64,000 nt of DNA from Diplolepis rosae (Eukaryota > Arthropoda > Insecta > Hymenoptera > Diplolepididae). Below are positions 39,266 through 52,400 of the stretch, in pieces. The notes below the pieces were generated by a model that saw only the letters and a list, made by a program, of their open reading frames with translations, made no database searches and had not been told where the DNA came from. The stretch is taken from NCBI GenBank assembly GCA_030998225.1, contig JAPYXD010000680.1, forward strand, positions 14,880,001 to 14,944,000. Reading direction: 5' to 3'. How positions within the stretch are numbered: the stretch's first letter is position 1; each line of letters starts with the position of its first letter. The translations under genes were made by a program, and so were the position numbers.

Positions 39266-40230
39266 TTAAATATACAAACTCTAGTCTTGATAAATATTGA
39301 CAAAAAACTTATATCAAACTTCAGTTAATGAAATTTTCATGATTTTTTGAAAATCGATAAGAATATTTTATGGAATAATTTTATTTTTGTTTATTATAAA
39401 TGTTTAATCTAATGCCCATGAATTAAGTGTACACAACTGAATGAGTATTAGTTATGATTATTATTATTATTACAGTAATTGCGCAATGTGTCATGGTTAA
39501 TTGAATTAATAAAAGTAAACAAGCAGAGATCAGATAGTGTTAGTAGATATGGCCTGACCAAAATATTTGGTTCGTCCAAGTAGATAAAAGCGGTTTTGGT
39601 CAGCCATGTCGTCAAAATTGATACATTCATTATTCACGCGAAACGAAATGGAGTGAAAATCGTCTGAAAAACTGTGTTGATTGAGGTTATAAATAAAAAA
39701 ACCTGGAATTATTTTATAGGTATCAATTCAAAATTTATTGATTTGATCAACATCTGCCGTATCCACTGAAGAGAGCATTTACGTATCAATTTGCAACGGC
39801 TACGATTTAAAAATTTCAAAACCGACGTATTTATTCAATTTTTTCTGTGAATTTGATTGATTCACAACTTTCACTGTTTTTAACAATTGTGTTTTTGTTC
39901 ATCACATTTTTTCTAATTGTTTTATGTTATATTATTTATGCCAGTGAGTTTTACAATAAATGAAAGGCAGTGATATAGCCAAGATTTTTTTCTTGGGCAT
40001 GAACTATTATATTTTCGAGGGCACTTAGAAGAAGTGTTTTATGCTAGAAAGTGAAAACTCTCTGCTGATATTTTCTTGAAGTATTTTCACTCTCACGCTT
40101 TTAAGCTATGAAAAAAAACCTAATAAAAATGGATCATCACTTCTAGAATCCATAAAAGCGAACACTTAGCGTGAACTCAGTGTTTGTAATCTTTGAAGAA
40201 ACTCTTATTTATAAATTCAATTTTTATTTC
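39266..40230. other. Downstream flank of the Arg/Asp/Tyr-rich gene, no gene seen
   Basis: AT-rich. No recognisable ORF. A short ATT trinucleotide run occurs at about 39,460. On the minus strand this is immediately 3' of the host gene's stop codon and probably holds its cleavage site. Confidence 0.4.
40223..40228 (-). terminator. AATAAA polyadenylation hexamer just after the stop codon
   Basis: The minus-strand sequence after the TAA at 40,231-40,233 reads GAAATAAAAATTG, giving AATAAA two bases past the stop. It would make a very short 3' UTR, so a more distal unrecognised signal may be used instead. Confidence 0.4.
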
Positions 40231-40402
40231 TTAGTCTTTGTAGTTTTTATTTTCTTGAGTGAGGGGCGAACTCGTCGGCTTGTCTCGATCATTCGAATCT
40301 GGTTTAGTAGAGGATTCAGGTCGATCATAGAGATAACTCGTTCCTCGAGATCCTCCTGGCGCAGCAGTGCTGTCATAAAAATAATCTCTCGGCCGATAGA
40401 AT
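40231..40402 (-). CDS. Exon 5: C-terminal tail and stop
   Basis: Acceptor TACCTTTGTTTCAG before ATTCTATCGG; TAA at 40,231-40,233. The first base completes GG|A from exon 4. Encodes FYRPRDYFYDS, GTSYLYDRPESS and a Lys/Asn-rich end ENKNYKD. Composition continues that of exon 4, supporting the join across a 5.1-kb intron. Confidence 0.82.
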
Positions 40403-43400
40403 CTGAAACAAAGGTAATTAAAGATTTTATAATAGAAATTAAAGTGATCAATAAAAGGTGCACACATTCTCTCGCCATTGGGTTTTGAAATTATAGTATA
40501 CTTACCTATTAAAAATTATTAAAAATCCATTATAATGGGAATGGTAAATCTAATATTTGTGAAGCTATAAAATCTTGGCTGATTATTTTCCAAATTAATT
40601 AATATTTCTAATGAACGTGATAATTATATTCACATTAAGAAATACGCTCAATTTGAGTGTCGTTGTCAGTTTATGAATAAATCAAATTTATCATAACTAT
40701 TATATAATAAGATGAATAATGGGATTATAAGAATAAGCAGCATTTTCATTGTCTACGTGCGCTTGACTTGATGTGATAATTATTTCATGAAACTGACGAA
40801 GTAAGGGAGGAAAATTACAAAAGATAGGAAATTGGGTCACGCTTGGTCTATTTTAGGATCTTTTAATTACTCTTTTTATGGCCATTAATTACTCTTCATG
40901 ACTGTTGGTTTTTTAAGCTGTAATTCGTAATTCTAAAGTTCTGCATTTGAAGATATCTCTTAATTACTATAGTAAATCGCAATCAACGGTCGTCCTTTTC
41001 GTGAATGAACCAAGCACTTGAAAATATTTTAATTACGGAAATGTGTTCGATTTGTACAACTTATTGTACATTAATTATATAGCGATTGAGTTTTGATCTT
41101 ACTTTAAACGATTTTTAGTAAGGAGAGAAATTCCAAAATACTTAAGGTAAAAGCACCAATAGCCGGACGTCTAAGGAAATGTCATTCAATTTTTAGTATT
41201 AATCGTTCTAAATGTGATGCGGAATCAAGAATTGCCGCGATTATTTTGATGTATGTTTCCTCCCTACTATAACAAAAAGTCCAGAGTTGTGTTAAATCTG
41301 AATAATCCATTTTAATAATTCTCTTCATTAAATAATGCTCTGGAGCCAATTGCCGGACGGGAAAAGTGAATTGATCCAATAGCCGGACAGCGCTGCACCA
41401 ATACTCGGACAAGAGAATATTATAATTTTATTGATATGGATTTGATATTTTTTAAGCATAATAAACACTGAGAAATATTTACGGAAACATTTTTTAGGTC
41501 TACGCTTATAAAAAAAAAAAATATTGAAAAGATTTTACAAATAGAATATATTATATTTAGAGCTTAAAGCACTTATTTTGTCAATCGTTTTTGCCTTATA
41601 TCCTCAATCGCATTAATAATATCCGTTTTGGTATAAAGCTTTTTAATCTTTTTTTCTGATACTTTTTCCATGATCTATAATAAAGACACCAAATACATAA
41701 AATCCAGAAAATACATATGTTAAAATGAAAATACTTTCTCAAAATATCAGATTTTCAGCAAATCCATAGTTCAAAAATTATTTCTTTAAAAAATTATTCA
41801 TTATTAATCATAGTTTATTATTGAAAATCATCATTCAAAAAGATCAAAAAGGCGGGAAATTTTACTCTGAAATCCATAATTTCATTGTTCTCAATGTAAT
41901 ATCAACAAGAAAATAAACGTCAAATGTCAATTGAGGTTGGATTTCATATTTGACTCATTAAAATATGTTTAAAGTAATTTGCCTAATATTTTATTAGATA
42001 GATATCTTCTATGAATTTAAAACAATCAATTACTTACCACATTTCTTGAAAATATTAATAGCACTTTTTAAAATTCGCATTTGTTTTTGCAATAAACTTT
42101 TCGTCCGGCGACTAGAGCGAAAATAAAAGCAGTGCAATGTAACGCCGGACACGCGTTCGGTTATTAGGCCAAACGAATATTCATTGACCTAATAACCGGA
42201 TTTAAAATATTTAATTAAAGAAAAATGTTTTTTGATTTCGAAAAATATTATGGTTTATATGAAGCATTTGACTTTAGTGTAACACGTATTAAAATGACAA
42301 ATGAAGGTAAATCTAAATGTTATTTGCTTAACAAAGCAACGCGTCCGTTAGTTTATAGAGCAGATTTCGCTACATTTCGACCAGCCTTCTGCTTCAGTAG
42401 AGAAATTTTTTTTTCTTTGCGAAGTTTTAATTTCTAATTCAACAAATTTTTCACTTTTTTAAAGTGTGCGTTTCGAGGTTTGTATACGGTACACCAAAAT
42501 AGCGATAAGTGATTCATAAATCTCTAATTTTGAGAAAAATTCATGGCTCTGTCCGGCTATTGTGTACTGTCCGGCTATTGGTGCTTTTACCTTATGCGTC
42601 ATAAATTTTATGCTTTTACATTGATATTGCTTATTAAAGTTGATTATTGCGTTAGGGAATTGTAATTTTGATAAACTATTGGGGACATCAGTTAATTATT
42701 GAATTGGAATTAACGTCGCATTATTAATTAATTACGTTAGTATATTCATTGTAAAGTCTCTTATAATTTAATTCGATTAAGGAAAAGTTCAGTTGGTTTT
42801 GTAAGTACATACCTGAAATACCGATGCTAACAGGATCTAAACTTTTACTCTTCTACAATTTTAATCTTCATAGATATCTTTGAAGAAAACCATTAACAGA
42901 ATTAGTATTTTAATTAACTTCGTACATTTATTTTAGCAAACAGTTGGTCTTCTTCATAGTACGGTAATTCTTAATTAAAATTTATTCACAAAGTATATGA
43001 CAAAATTATTTAGCCTTATAAAAGATATAATTGACCAAAAAAGGGATTTCAAAATTATTTCCCGTGAATTATGTTCTTTAAACCTTAGTATTATAAACTA
43101 TAACATTTTTTATGTTCTTTTGAAAACGTAACACAATTAATTCTTAGAAAATGTGAAATTCTGATTAAATGAAAAGTTTTGATTTTTAAAATAGTCAAAA
43201 ATAAAAATATTTTGTCACTCAAATACACTTTTTACTTTTAAAAACTAATTGATAATATTTCGACCCTTTTAAGATCGATATTCAAGATATTTAATAATAT
43301 TTGCAACTGTTGGTTTGATTGATTTTAATACTATAACAATTCAAATCGTATAAAATGTATTCTACAAAAAAATTTAAGACATCTTATTAGCAAAATAACA

Positions 43401-46400
43401 ATTGCACAATTATGCGGATAAATTATTACAATTCTATGGAAATTCACTTTCACAATGAGCCGGGAAGGTTCAAAAATGTTTTTTATTTCAAATGATAATT
43501 TAAAATTTTTACCTATTATCTCTACCACAAAATAAAGGATTTTAGTAAATTATACATAGAAAATCGTAAAAATATTCTCATCATTTCTTCTTATAAATTT
43601 AGGAAGAAAACTTATTGCAAACTTTAGGGAAGATATTTTAAATCAAAATTGTTTATTCAAACTTTCTCATGAAGATTTCTGATCAAATTTGCATTTAACT
43701 TTCTTTATAGTTTGCTTTGAAGTCTTTTTTAAAATTAGTTACATTTTTACTTTTTGTTATCCATTCTGTTTTACTTTTATTCATTTTTTATTTTATACGC
43801 TTGATTTTAACCTGGAGATAACAAGTTAACATAATTAAAATTTAAGAGATCATTTAAGTTTACACAGCTTTGCAATATCTTATTAAAGCATTGAAAAAAT
43901 GAGTTCATTCTGATCTATATTGAAGAATAAATATTATCATTCGAGTTGTCAATATCAAGGGCATGTGATAGGAAATTAGCAAATTTTCTTATTCTGAGTT
44001 TCTACATGTGTGTGTCCAAGATACATTATTATTGAAGGACTAATTTGAAAGAGAAAAGATTATTTTCCATGAAAAAAATTTGAAACACAAAAAAATAAAT
44101 GTATTAATAAATTTTATTTTTGCCCAAAGTTATTTTCTTATTGCTTCGAGCCAAATTTTTAAAAATGATGCGATTTTGATAAATAACGGTTGGTTTTTTT
44201 AGGAAAGAGATTCTCTACAACTTGGCGGTTTCCAATTTTTGAAAATGAATTCTTTAATGGCTGAAATGATAAAAAAACAATTTTTCATAACAAAATTTTT
44301 ATAAACAAATTGCTGTACCTGATAATAATTAATTCCATTTCAAAAATTGGAAACGGTCATATTCAAGAGAATCTTTTTCCTAAAAAAATGAACCGTGATT
44401 TATTAGAATCGCATCATTTTTTAAAATTTGGCTCGAAGCAATAAGAAAATAACTTTGGGCAAAAATAAAATTTATTAATAACATTATTTTTTTGTGTTTC
44501 AAATTTTTTTCATAAAAAATAATCTTTTCTCTTTCAAATTAGCCCTTCAATAATAATATTGCCATTCTTGAAAGCAAAATTATCTATTTTTGCCTGAGGT
44601 CTAATTTTCGTGAATGAACTAACTTAACTTTTAATGCCAGGGACATCTTTAATACATCTTTGGTACCTAAGCATGAACCTTTTTGTTGTCATCTCAAAGT
44701 CTTATATCCAAAATACGTCTTTAGAACGTAAAAAATTCTCAGAATAACAGAAAAGCTAACTTTGATGTCCCCAAAACATCCTTCAAGCCATTTATCGCCT
44801 ATAGTTTCCTAAATTACCGGCATCCATTTTTGTACAAACTTACGCCCATGCAAAGTGAGATATTAAATTAAAATTTAGTGGCATTAAACAAAAGGCACTA
44901 GGATGGATTTGTTTGCTCTTAAATGTTTACAACTTTAAAAAACTTTATTTTTGTCGACATTTTCTTGTAATTATAAAAGAAACAGACAGGCCAACAAGTC
45001 AGCAGCCAAGGAACAAGTGACCAGATTTTTTGAAAATGGAAAATTATATTTTAGTCACGATTTGAAGACATTTTCTAAAATCCATGAAATTCAAACTTCC
45101 AAATTAAAACTTAATTTTCTTGGAACTGAAGTACTTTTTCCTTTTATTTTTAATAATTTCGTATTTTAGGCACGGGTTACCATTTTTTTCTTGAATACAG
45201 TATTTCACTTTCCATTCCTGTCGCGAATTCCAACCCGAAATAGTCAACTTTAGACTATATTTTTTCTTAACTGAAAGTTTCTTCGTAATTAAATTTTTGT
45301 TGTGTCAATTCACCAAGAATTCAACTTAGAAGTACACTTTTGTTTTTTCTTTGAATATATTGGATTCAACTTTACACAATATTTTTTCGCTCTTCTGTAA
45401 AATTGCTATTCTGGCCCTTACTTTGTTTTGCATTGTCATTCTTCAAATAATAAAATATTTGAGAAATTTTTACTGAATTTGAATAAATACTAACCCTTCA
45501 CGATCTCGATCACGATCTCGGCTATTATCTCTCCAGTTATCTCGATTTCCGGCGTAGTTCCAAGCACTGGCATATCCTCGATCGTATCCTGGTCCCCATG
45601 TACCCGAAGAGTAATATCCTCTATCCACAGGACTTCTTCCGTTGTATCTAGTATCATACCGATCATCAGGAGGCCTTCTCCATCCAAGTCTTTCATAAGG
45701 GTCATAGCGATCATATCTGTTCATGTAGTTGCGATTAAACCGGTCATATCTGGGATCGTAAGGATCCTCTAATGGTCGTCGAGGAATATTGTAACGATCA
45801 TATCTGTCATCGGGAGGAAATCGTGCATCCAAATTGTCATAACCATTTCCACGATCGTAGGTACGTTCATAATAAGGACGTTCAACTGGACGTTCAACTG
45901 GACGATCCATTGGGCGCTCGATTGGACGCTCAACAGGACGCTCATAAGGACGATCTAAACCACGATCGTAGTAACGATCGCGATCATATGCTGGATCATA
46001 CCTAAAAATATGAAAAATTCAATCATTTAAGGAGTTTTTGTTTTTATCAAGGCCATTTATTACCTATCGATTCCTGCGTTACCGACACTTTTTGCTTGCA
46101 AATTGATGTTCATGCAAAATAAGATATCGAGTTAGAATTTTGTGGAATTACGTAAGGAGCCAAGAAAGGTTCATTCTTATATGTTTTGTATTACGAAGAA
46201 ATCTTCTCTCTAAATCTGAATCAGTCAAATTTTCACTGATTGAATCAGTGATTTGCCTCTTCACTGATTCATCAGTGAAAAAATATTTTTCACTGTTAAA
46301 TCAGTTAATTTTCACTGAAGTAATCAGTGAAAAAATATTTTTCACTGTCAAATCAGTCAATTTTCACTGAAATAATCAGTGAAATTTGACTGATTTACAG

Positions 46401-49400
46401 TAACCTCTTTTTAGCTATTTGAATGAGTGAAATTTCACTGTTAATCAGTAGATTTTGATTGATTCAAATTTAGAGAGTAACTATGCATCGCTATGAGAAT
46501 ACGGAAAAAGGCCTTAAAGTAAAAATCGATAAGAGATATTGGGCCTTAATCTATTAAATATTAAAATTTGAAAGGTTCATTTCAAATTAGTATCACCTGT
46601 CGTTGTAGTAAAGTGGCTTTAATAAATCATTTCTTCCATACGGATCATAACGATCATAGTCGTAACTCGGTCCTCTCGCTCGTTCATGATAATCGTATCG
46701 ATCTCTATATCTTCGATCTTCAAGATCATCATCGTAATAATCGTACCTTGGTCTTTGCCTCCATCTAGAATTGTAAGATCTGCAAGACAGTAATCTAAAT
46801 TTTTGAGTAGTTCGTTTAAGTTAGCAGCTTTCTGTTATAATATAAGATTCAATTTACAGAAAACTACGATCAGAAAAAAGATCTGGTTGAATCAAAGAAA
46901 AGTATTTGTTTGGGAGACTTTCTTTAATTTAAAAACTGATTTGTTTAAATTAAATTAAATTTGTTTAATTCAAACAAAGTATTTTTGAATTGAATAAAAA
47001 ATGTGGTCAAATCAAATGGATTTCTGTCTCAATTCAAACAAATTATATCTTTGACCAAATACGAATGCAATAATTTGTTTGTTTTGCAGAAAAATTCATT
47101 TGATTTAAACAAGTATTTATTTGGCCCAAAGATATTTTGTTTGAATTAAACAAATGTTATTTGATTTAAATAAATATTTTGTTTGATTCAAAAAAGCCTC
47201 TTAAACAAATTATTTTCTCTCATTCAATCAAATCTTCTTTCCGAGGGTAATGATAACTTGATGATTAAAAATATTTTTTTAACTTGGTAAACGAATCACC
47301 AACAAATTCACAATTAAATATCAAGTAAATCCAATTTTTCACTTTGGCATATATATGACGTAAAAGTACATGTGTTCTGAAGCTTCTACAGCAATTGGGA
47401 TAATTGCATTATTTAATACTGTTTTCAAAGGAAAGATGAGTGTTTGTTCAAAAATGGAGGTGCAATATTTAATCGAATTTCAATCCTTTTTCAACAGTCC
47501 ATAAATGATAGCAACGATATTGATGATTAATAATTTTAGTCGCTTGAATGCTGTAAACAATGACTTTGTTACGGATCGAATTTGAACGCGGAAAAATATT
47601 TTGTTTGAATATAAAAATTGTGGTTTTTCGAACTTAAAAAATTAGAGTTTTCCGTTATTTGTATAAAAGTTTAAATATCCTATACATTTCAATATCAATG
47701 TGTCCTAGTGTGGAATAAACTAGTTTAATTGTCTTTGGTGTTAAAATTTAAAAAAGACGTTAGGAAATATACAAAAATATGTACATTTTTCGATTTTTTT
47801 CATGACATCATCAAAGCCATGAGGTAAAGGAAACAAATGTGGATCTGGGTTCCAAATGTGGATGAGTGTCTGTTCTTCTCTGAATATGAAAATAATTTTT
47901 TATATTTTCATTCCTAATGGTCCATTATATATTACACTAAACATTTACCATTCAAAATTTAAAATCTTTTAGACATATATAGAAGAAAAAATGATGATTC
48001 ACGTTTGAAACCTTGATCTACATTTGGTTCCTTTACTTTAGATTTAAAATTTGTAGTGACTGTAAAAACAAAAGAGTACACGGAGAAACTTTTTATATCA
48101 ATTTTTACTATAATATTTTTCAATTTAAGGAAAAACGTATCACTTTCAGAATTTTTGTCAGTAAAAATACTAAACTTTATAATAATGATATGAAACTTTA
48201 GCACAGTTCATAGCAAATTTTACTACAGTTTATACTAAAGTTTCATATCATTCTTCTAAAGTTTGGTATTTTTACTGACAAAAATTCTCAAAGTGATACG
48301 TTTTTCCCTAAATTGAAAAAGACTGTAGTAAAAATTGATATAAAAAGTTTCTCCGTGTAGTGTCAAATTTGGGATTAAGAATTTATTTTTAAAAATGGCT
48401 TGATTCGTTCTTCTACTAAAAAGTCAAATTCTACTTATTTTTTTATTTTTTTTATTTATTATTTTATTTTTTTATTAAGGCTGTGGTTTAATCGAACTAC
48501 GTGACGTCGATAATTGCAATTACAATTCGTTCTCATATCAAGAAACTATAACTAAAATAGGCTTTCAATAACAGACAGATCTTATTTGCATTTTGTCAGA
48601 TTCTAATCACATGTATAAGGAGATATTACATTCGTGTAAAATTCAACATGCTTTTCTTTTAATAAACAACCACGTTTTTATGACCCCCTGAATCCAAAAA
48701 AAAAGTCGTTCCAATCCTGTCAGTCTGGGCAGATTTTTTTACACTTGCTCATTATAGAAAATCTATTTTGAATATTAGTTTTTGAATGTCCCTAGAGATT
48801 GACCATAATTGCAATTACTGATGTAATGCAGTCTAAATGATTTATAACCTTAAAGCCGTGGACCAACCAGACCACATGATTAGATTTCTACCTTACCAGA
48901 ATTTTAGTTTGTGTAACCCTATTTTCATGCGAAATCAAATAACGAATCAGAAATTTGTGCAATTGAATAAAATGTACTAAGATAAGTCAGCTTGGTCAAA
49001 AATGTTTGTAATTATAAAATAATTTCATTTCGAAAACATTTTTCTTTATTATCATAAACACTTATGGCCAGATGTGGAGTGAAAAAACGTAGTAATAAAT
49101 AATAATGATTTAGCAAAATGGCGGTGCAGATTTTTAAAGTTTATTTTTTCTTGATTTTGCAGTGATATCATTAATTGTATTGATCCAGTTGAATTCTGCA
49201 ACACAGAAATCTACTTTTTCCATCAACAGTTTTCCGTGAGACCTATGCAAATGAAGAGAAAAACAGAAGAATCAATTTTAAAGTTGAAAAACTGATTTTT
49301 TACATAAAATGTAACATTTTTCGGCACGTCACCAAAAAATCACGCTTAATGGATTTTTTCAGAAAAAAAGAGTTTTTACAGATATTATATCGAAGGTTCC

Positions 49401-52400
49401 GTTGGAAATGATAAGGTGAATGTCCTAATTAGTGACCATGTAAGGAATAGACAGTGCATTAAAAATAGGCATCATATTCTACATTAAAAAGTAAGCGTTT
49501 GCACTTCAATCCTTTCGAAGTTAAGATGTGTCATAAATTATGATTGACATGTTTTTGACCTAATTAGTGACCAGAAATTTTTTCGTGGGCTGTATTAGTG
49601 ACCAGTGTTTGACACAATCACCGATCGCTATTGAACGTAGCTACAATACTATTTACTGATACCTAAAATTGATATTCTGTGAATGAATGATTTAGGTAAC
49701 AAAAATTTACGATGAATTATAAGTGTATGAGTGGTTAAAATAAATTCAAATCTAAGAAATAATTAATAGTTATTTGGTGGTCACTACCCAAGTGCGAAAT
49801 CATAAACGGCCCAACTTTGGCCCAGTAGTGGCAAATATGTTGCCGAGACTTGGCCGCCAGTGCTGCGCCATTACCGAAATGATATCTAAGGGCTGCACTT
49901 GGCTGCCTTCACTAGCCCGTCACTGACTGCCAGTACTGGCTCGAAATCGGCATATGTTAATGGCTCATTACCGAAATGATATTTAAGGGCTGCACTTGGC
50001 AGCCTTCACTTGCCCTTCGTTGGCTGCCAGTATTGGTCCGAAATCGGCATATGTTAATGACCCATTACTGAAATGATATATAAGGGCTACACTTGGCGGC
50101 CTATACTTGGCTGCCTTTACTTGACCGTCACTGGCTGCCAATATTGTCCCAAAGCTACATAAAAATAATGGCCCGAAAATGGGTGGAAAGTTGGTTGTCT
50201 TTAAAATATTTTGAGATGTCATTTACGAGAAATGAATCTTAGGTTAGATTTATATTTTTCAAATTATTAAGAAAGTCTCTATAATCAACGCTTTGTTTAC
50301 CATCAAACTAGCATGAATTATAAAAGATTGTTAATAAAAATTAAAAAAGGAAAACATTTATAAACCAGATTTGACAGATGGCAGACTTAGGTTATTTTTA
50401 TGATTACTGTAAAAGAAAAGGAAAAGTTTTTACTCACTCATAGGAGACAGCATCATCGTTAAAAGTATCGTCAGATGTGGATCCAGTGGATGAAATATTA
50501 AATATTTTATCTGGTGGATCTTCACTTTTGTCACTCCGATCAATCCTTTTTCTTTTATTTAGCTCTCGGGATTTGCATGATTGATAATATTTAGACATAT
50601 TTGTCTTTTAAAAAATGCTTTTTGGGTGAAGTAAACTTTGTGAACTGTGTGTGAACTCGAATTTGAAGACTAGATTTAGTTAACTGTTCTTTATCGAACT
50701 TTGATACAAAAATTGTTAACTCTGGCTCTTCTACGTAAAAGATGATTTGTTGAAGTAATGATGACTTTTGGCCCAGTATAATAAATTAATAACATGGGTT
50801 GCCAAAGTAATGCCGACTTTCAACCCAGTAAAGTGCCATTACTGGGCCAGACTCTGAGTTTTTGACTTCCAGCATGGTTTGCCGGAGTAATGATGACTTT
50901 CGGACCTGTGATGGGCCGTTAGTGGGCCGAACTCTGTCTTTTTGACATACAACACGGTTTGCCGGAGTAATGCCGACTTTGTAACCAGTAAAGTGCCATT
51001 GTTGGGCCGGACACTGGCTTTTTGACATACAACACAGTTTGCTGGAATAATGCCGACTTTTAGCCCAGTAAAGTACCGTTGCTGGGCCAAGCTTCGGCGC
51101 AAGCATGGGAAATTTTGATTTCCAATGTACCATGCCAGTACTGGGACAACACTGGGCCGATTTGAACGCTGATATTGGTCCAGTAACATTGGCCAACTTA
51201 TAGCTGCCAAGATTGGTCCAGTACTGGGCCGTGTTTTCAGTGCCGGCAATTCGCACTTGGGTAATTAGTATAAAAGAAACCGTGTTCCTATTAGTAACTC
51301 ATTACAACGGATACACAGTCACTCGCGATGAATAATTTCCCAGTGAACAATCTATTTGAAAGTTGGGTTATGTTTTAATGTTGTTCGTAAATTCATGTAT
51401 ATATGATTTTATAATGAAATTCAAGAAATTTGACCTTACATATATACTCTACATATTCTTAATTTTTTTCAAATCGATTTGAACCTCTGTTCGTTCGCAA
51501 TCACTGAAAAACCAAGAAAAAATATGTTAAACTCCAAAAATCTGCACCGCCATTTTGCTACAACAATATTACTTTCTATGATGCTTTTTTCACCCAACAT
51601 TATATAAAAAAACACAGCACATGAGAGTTTTTTAGTATATTTAATTCGGATAATAGGGGAACTGGGTTTAGGAGTTTCCTGGAATTAGTTTGATGGTAAT
51701 GCATTGCGAGGGGTCGAAAGGGTGGCGATGTAAACAACTTGAAGTTGTTAAATGCCATAAAAAGGAAAGGGACAGTGCCACTTCGTCGTGTTCGCTTTAA
51801 ATCTCTCCCATGCCTAAAATAGTTCTTACGATCAGGATTATTTTAATCTGAAGAATACCTGAGTTTATGGACGCAAGACCCGAAATTAACCCTATTATCC
51901 GACTTCAATGTATTTTTGTTCATTCTTTTGTGAGAGAACGAAAACAATGTGTGAAAATTTTTAGAAAACGATTGATATACATATTTCCAACTAGGTATCT
52001 CATTTTGCATGGAAATGAGGTTACATGAACTAAAATTCCGGTAAGGTAGGTGTTACGGATTGAAGTAGGTTTATGCTTGGGTTATACCTTTACAATTTAT
52101 TTAAAATAAATTTAAGTAAACATAATGATTTGAGTTAATTATACTTAATTTTTATATCTTTTATAATGTCTTTAATTTTAAGAATTTATGATGTTAGACT
52201 TTAAGATAAATAAGCGTACATTTGCCACGTCGGTTGAATATCAAAAGAATTGTTTCGTAGAGAAATATGACTTGAAATTCCTAATCGTTATCTGTTAAAA
52301 ATATAATTTGATACGAAATGGCCGCATCATAAGTTGTTTATCATAGCGCGTACGAAGCCCTTTGTTTCGTTTACGATTAAAATTTACGTTGCGATGACAA

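Larger units (their letters stand above)
48884..52055. repeat. Large diverged inverted-repeat shell around a 1.5-kb element
   Basis: Two inverted pairs are arranged concentrically: CTACCTTACCAGAATTTTAG near 48,889 against the inverse near 52,030-52,050, with about 55 bp of similarity; and AGCAAAATGGCGGTGCAGAT at 49,112 against an exact 24-bp inverse at 51,536-51,559. The space between contains the TA-flanked element at 49,787-51,261 and a small MITE at 51,646-51,902. This could be an old foldback element that received later insertions. Related single motifs occur near 44,815 and 46,070. Confidence 0.6.

Noticed and set aside
45772..46005. 77-codon His/Asp-rich plus-strand ORF
   Set aside because: It is the antisense shadow of exon 4, whose biased codons keep the opposite strand open.
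50786..51256. Two overlapping minus-strand ORFs of 156 and 136 codons
   Set aside because: They lie in the 80-bp minisatellite of the mobile element; two frames are open at once because the unit lacks stops, so this is repeat-driven.
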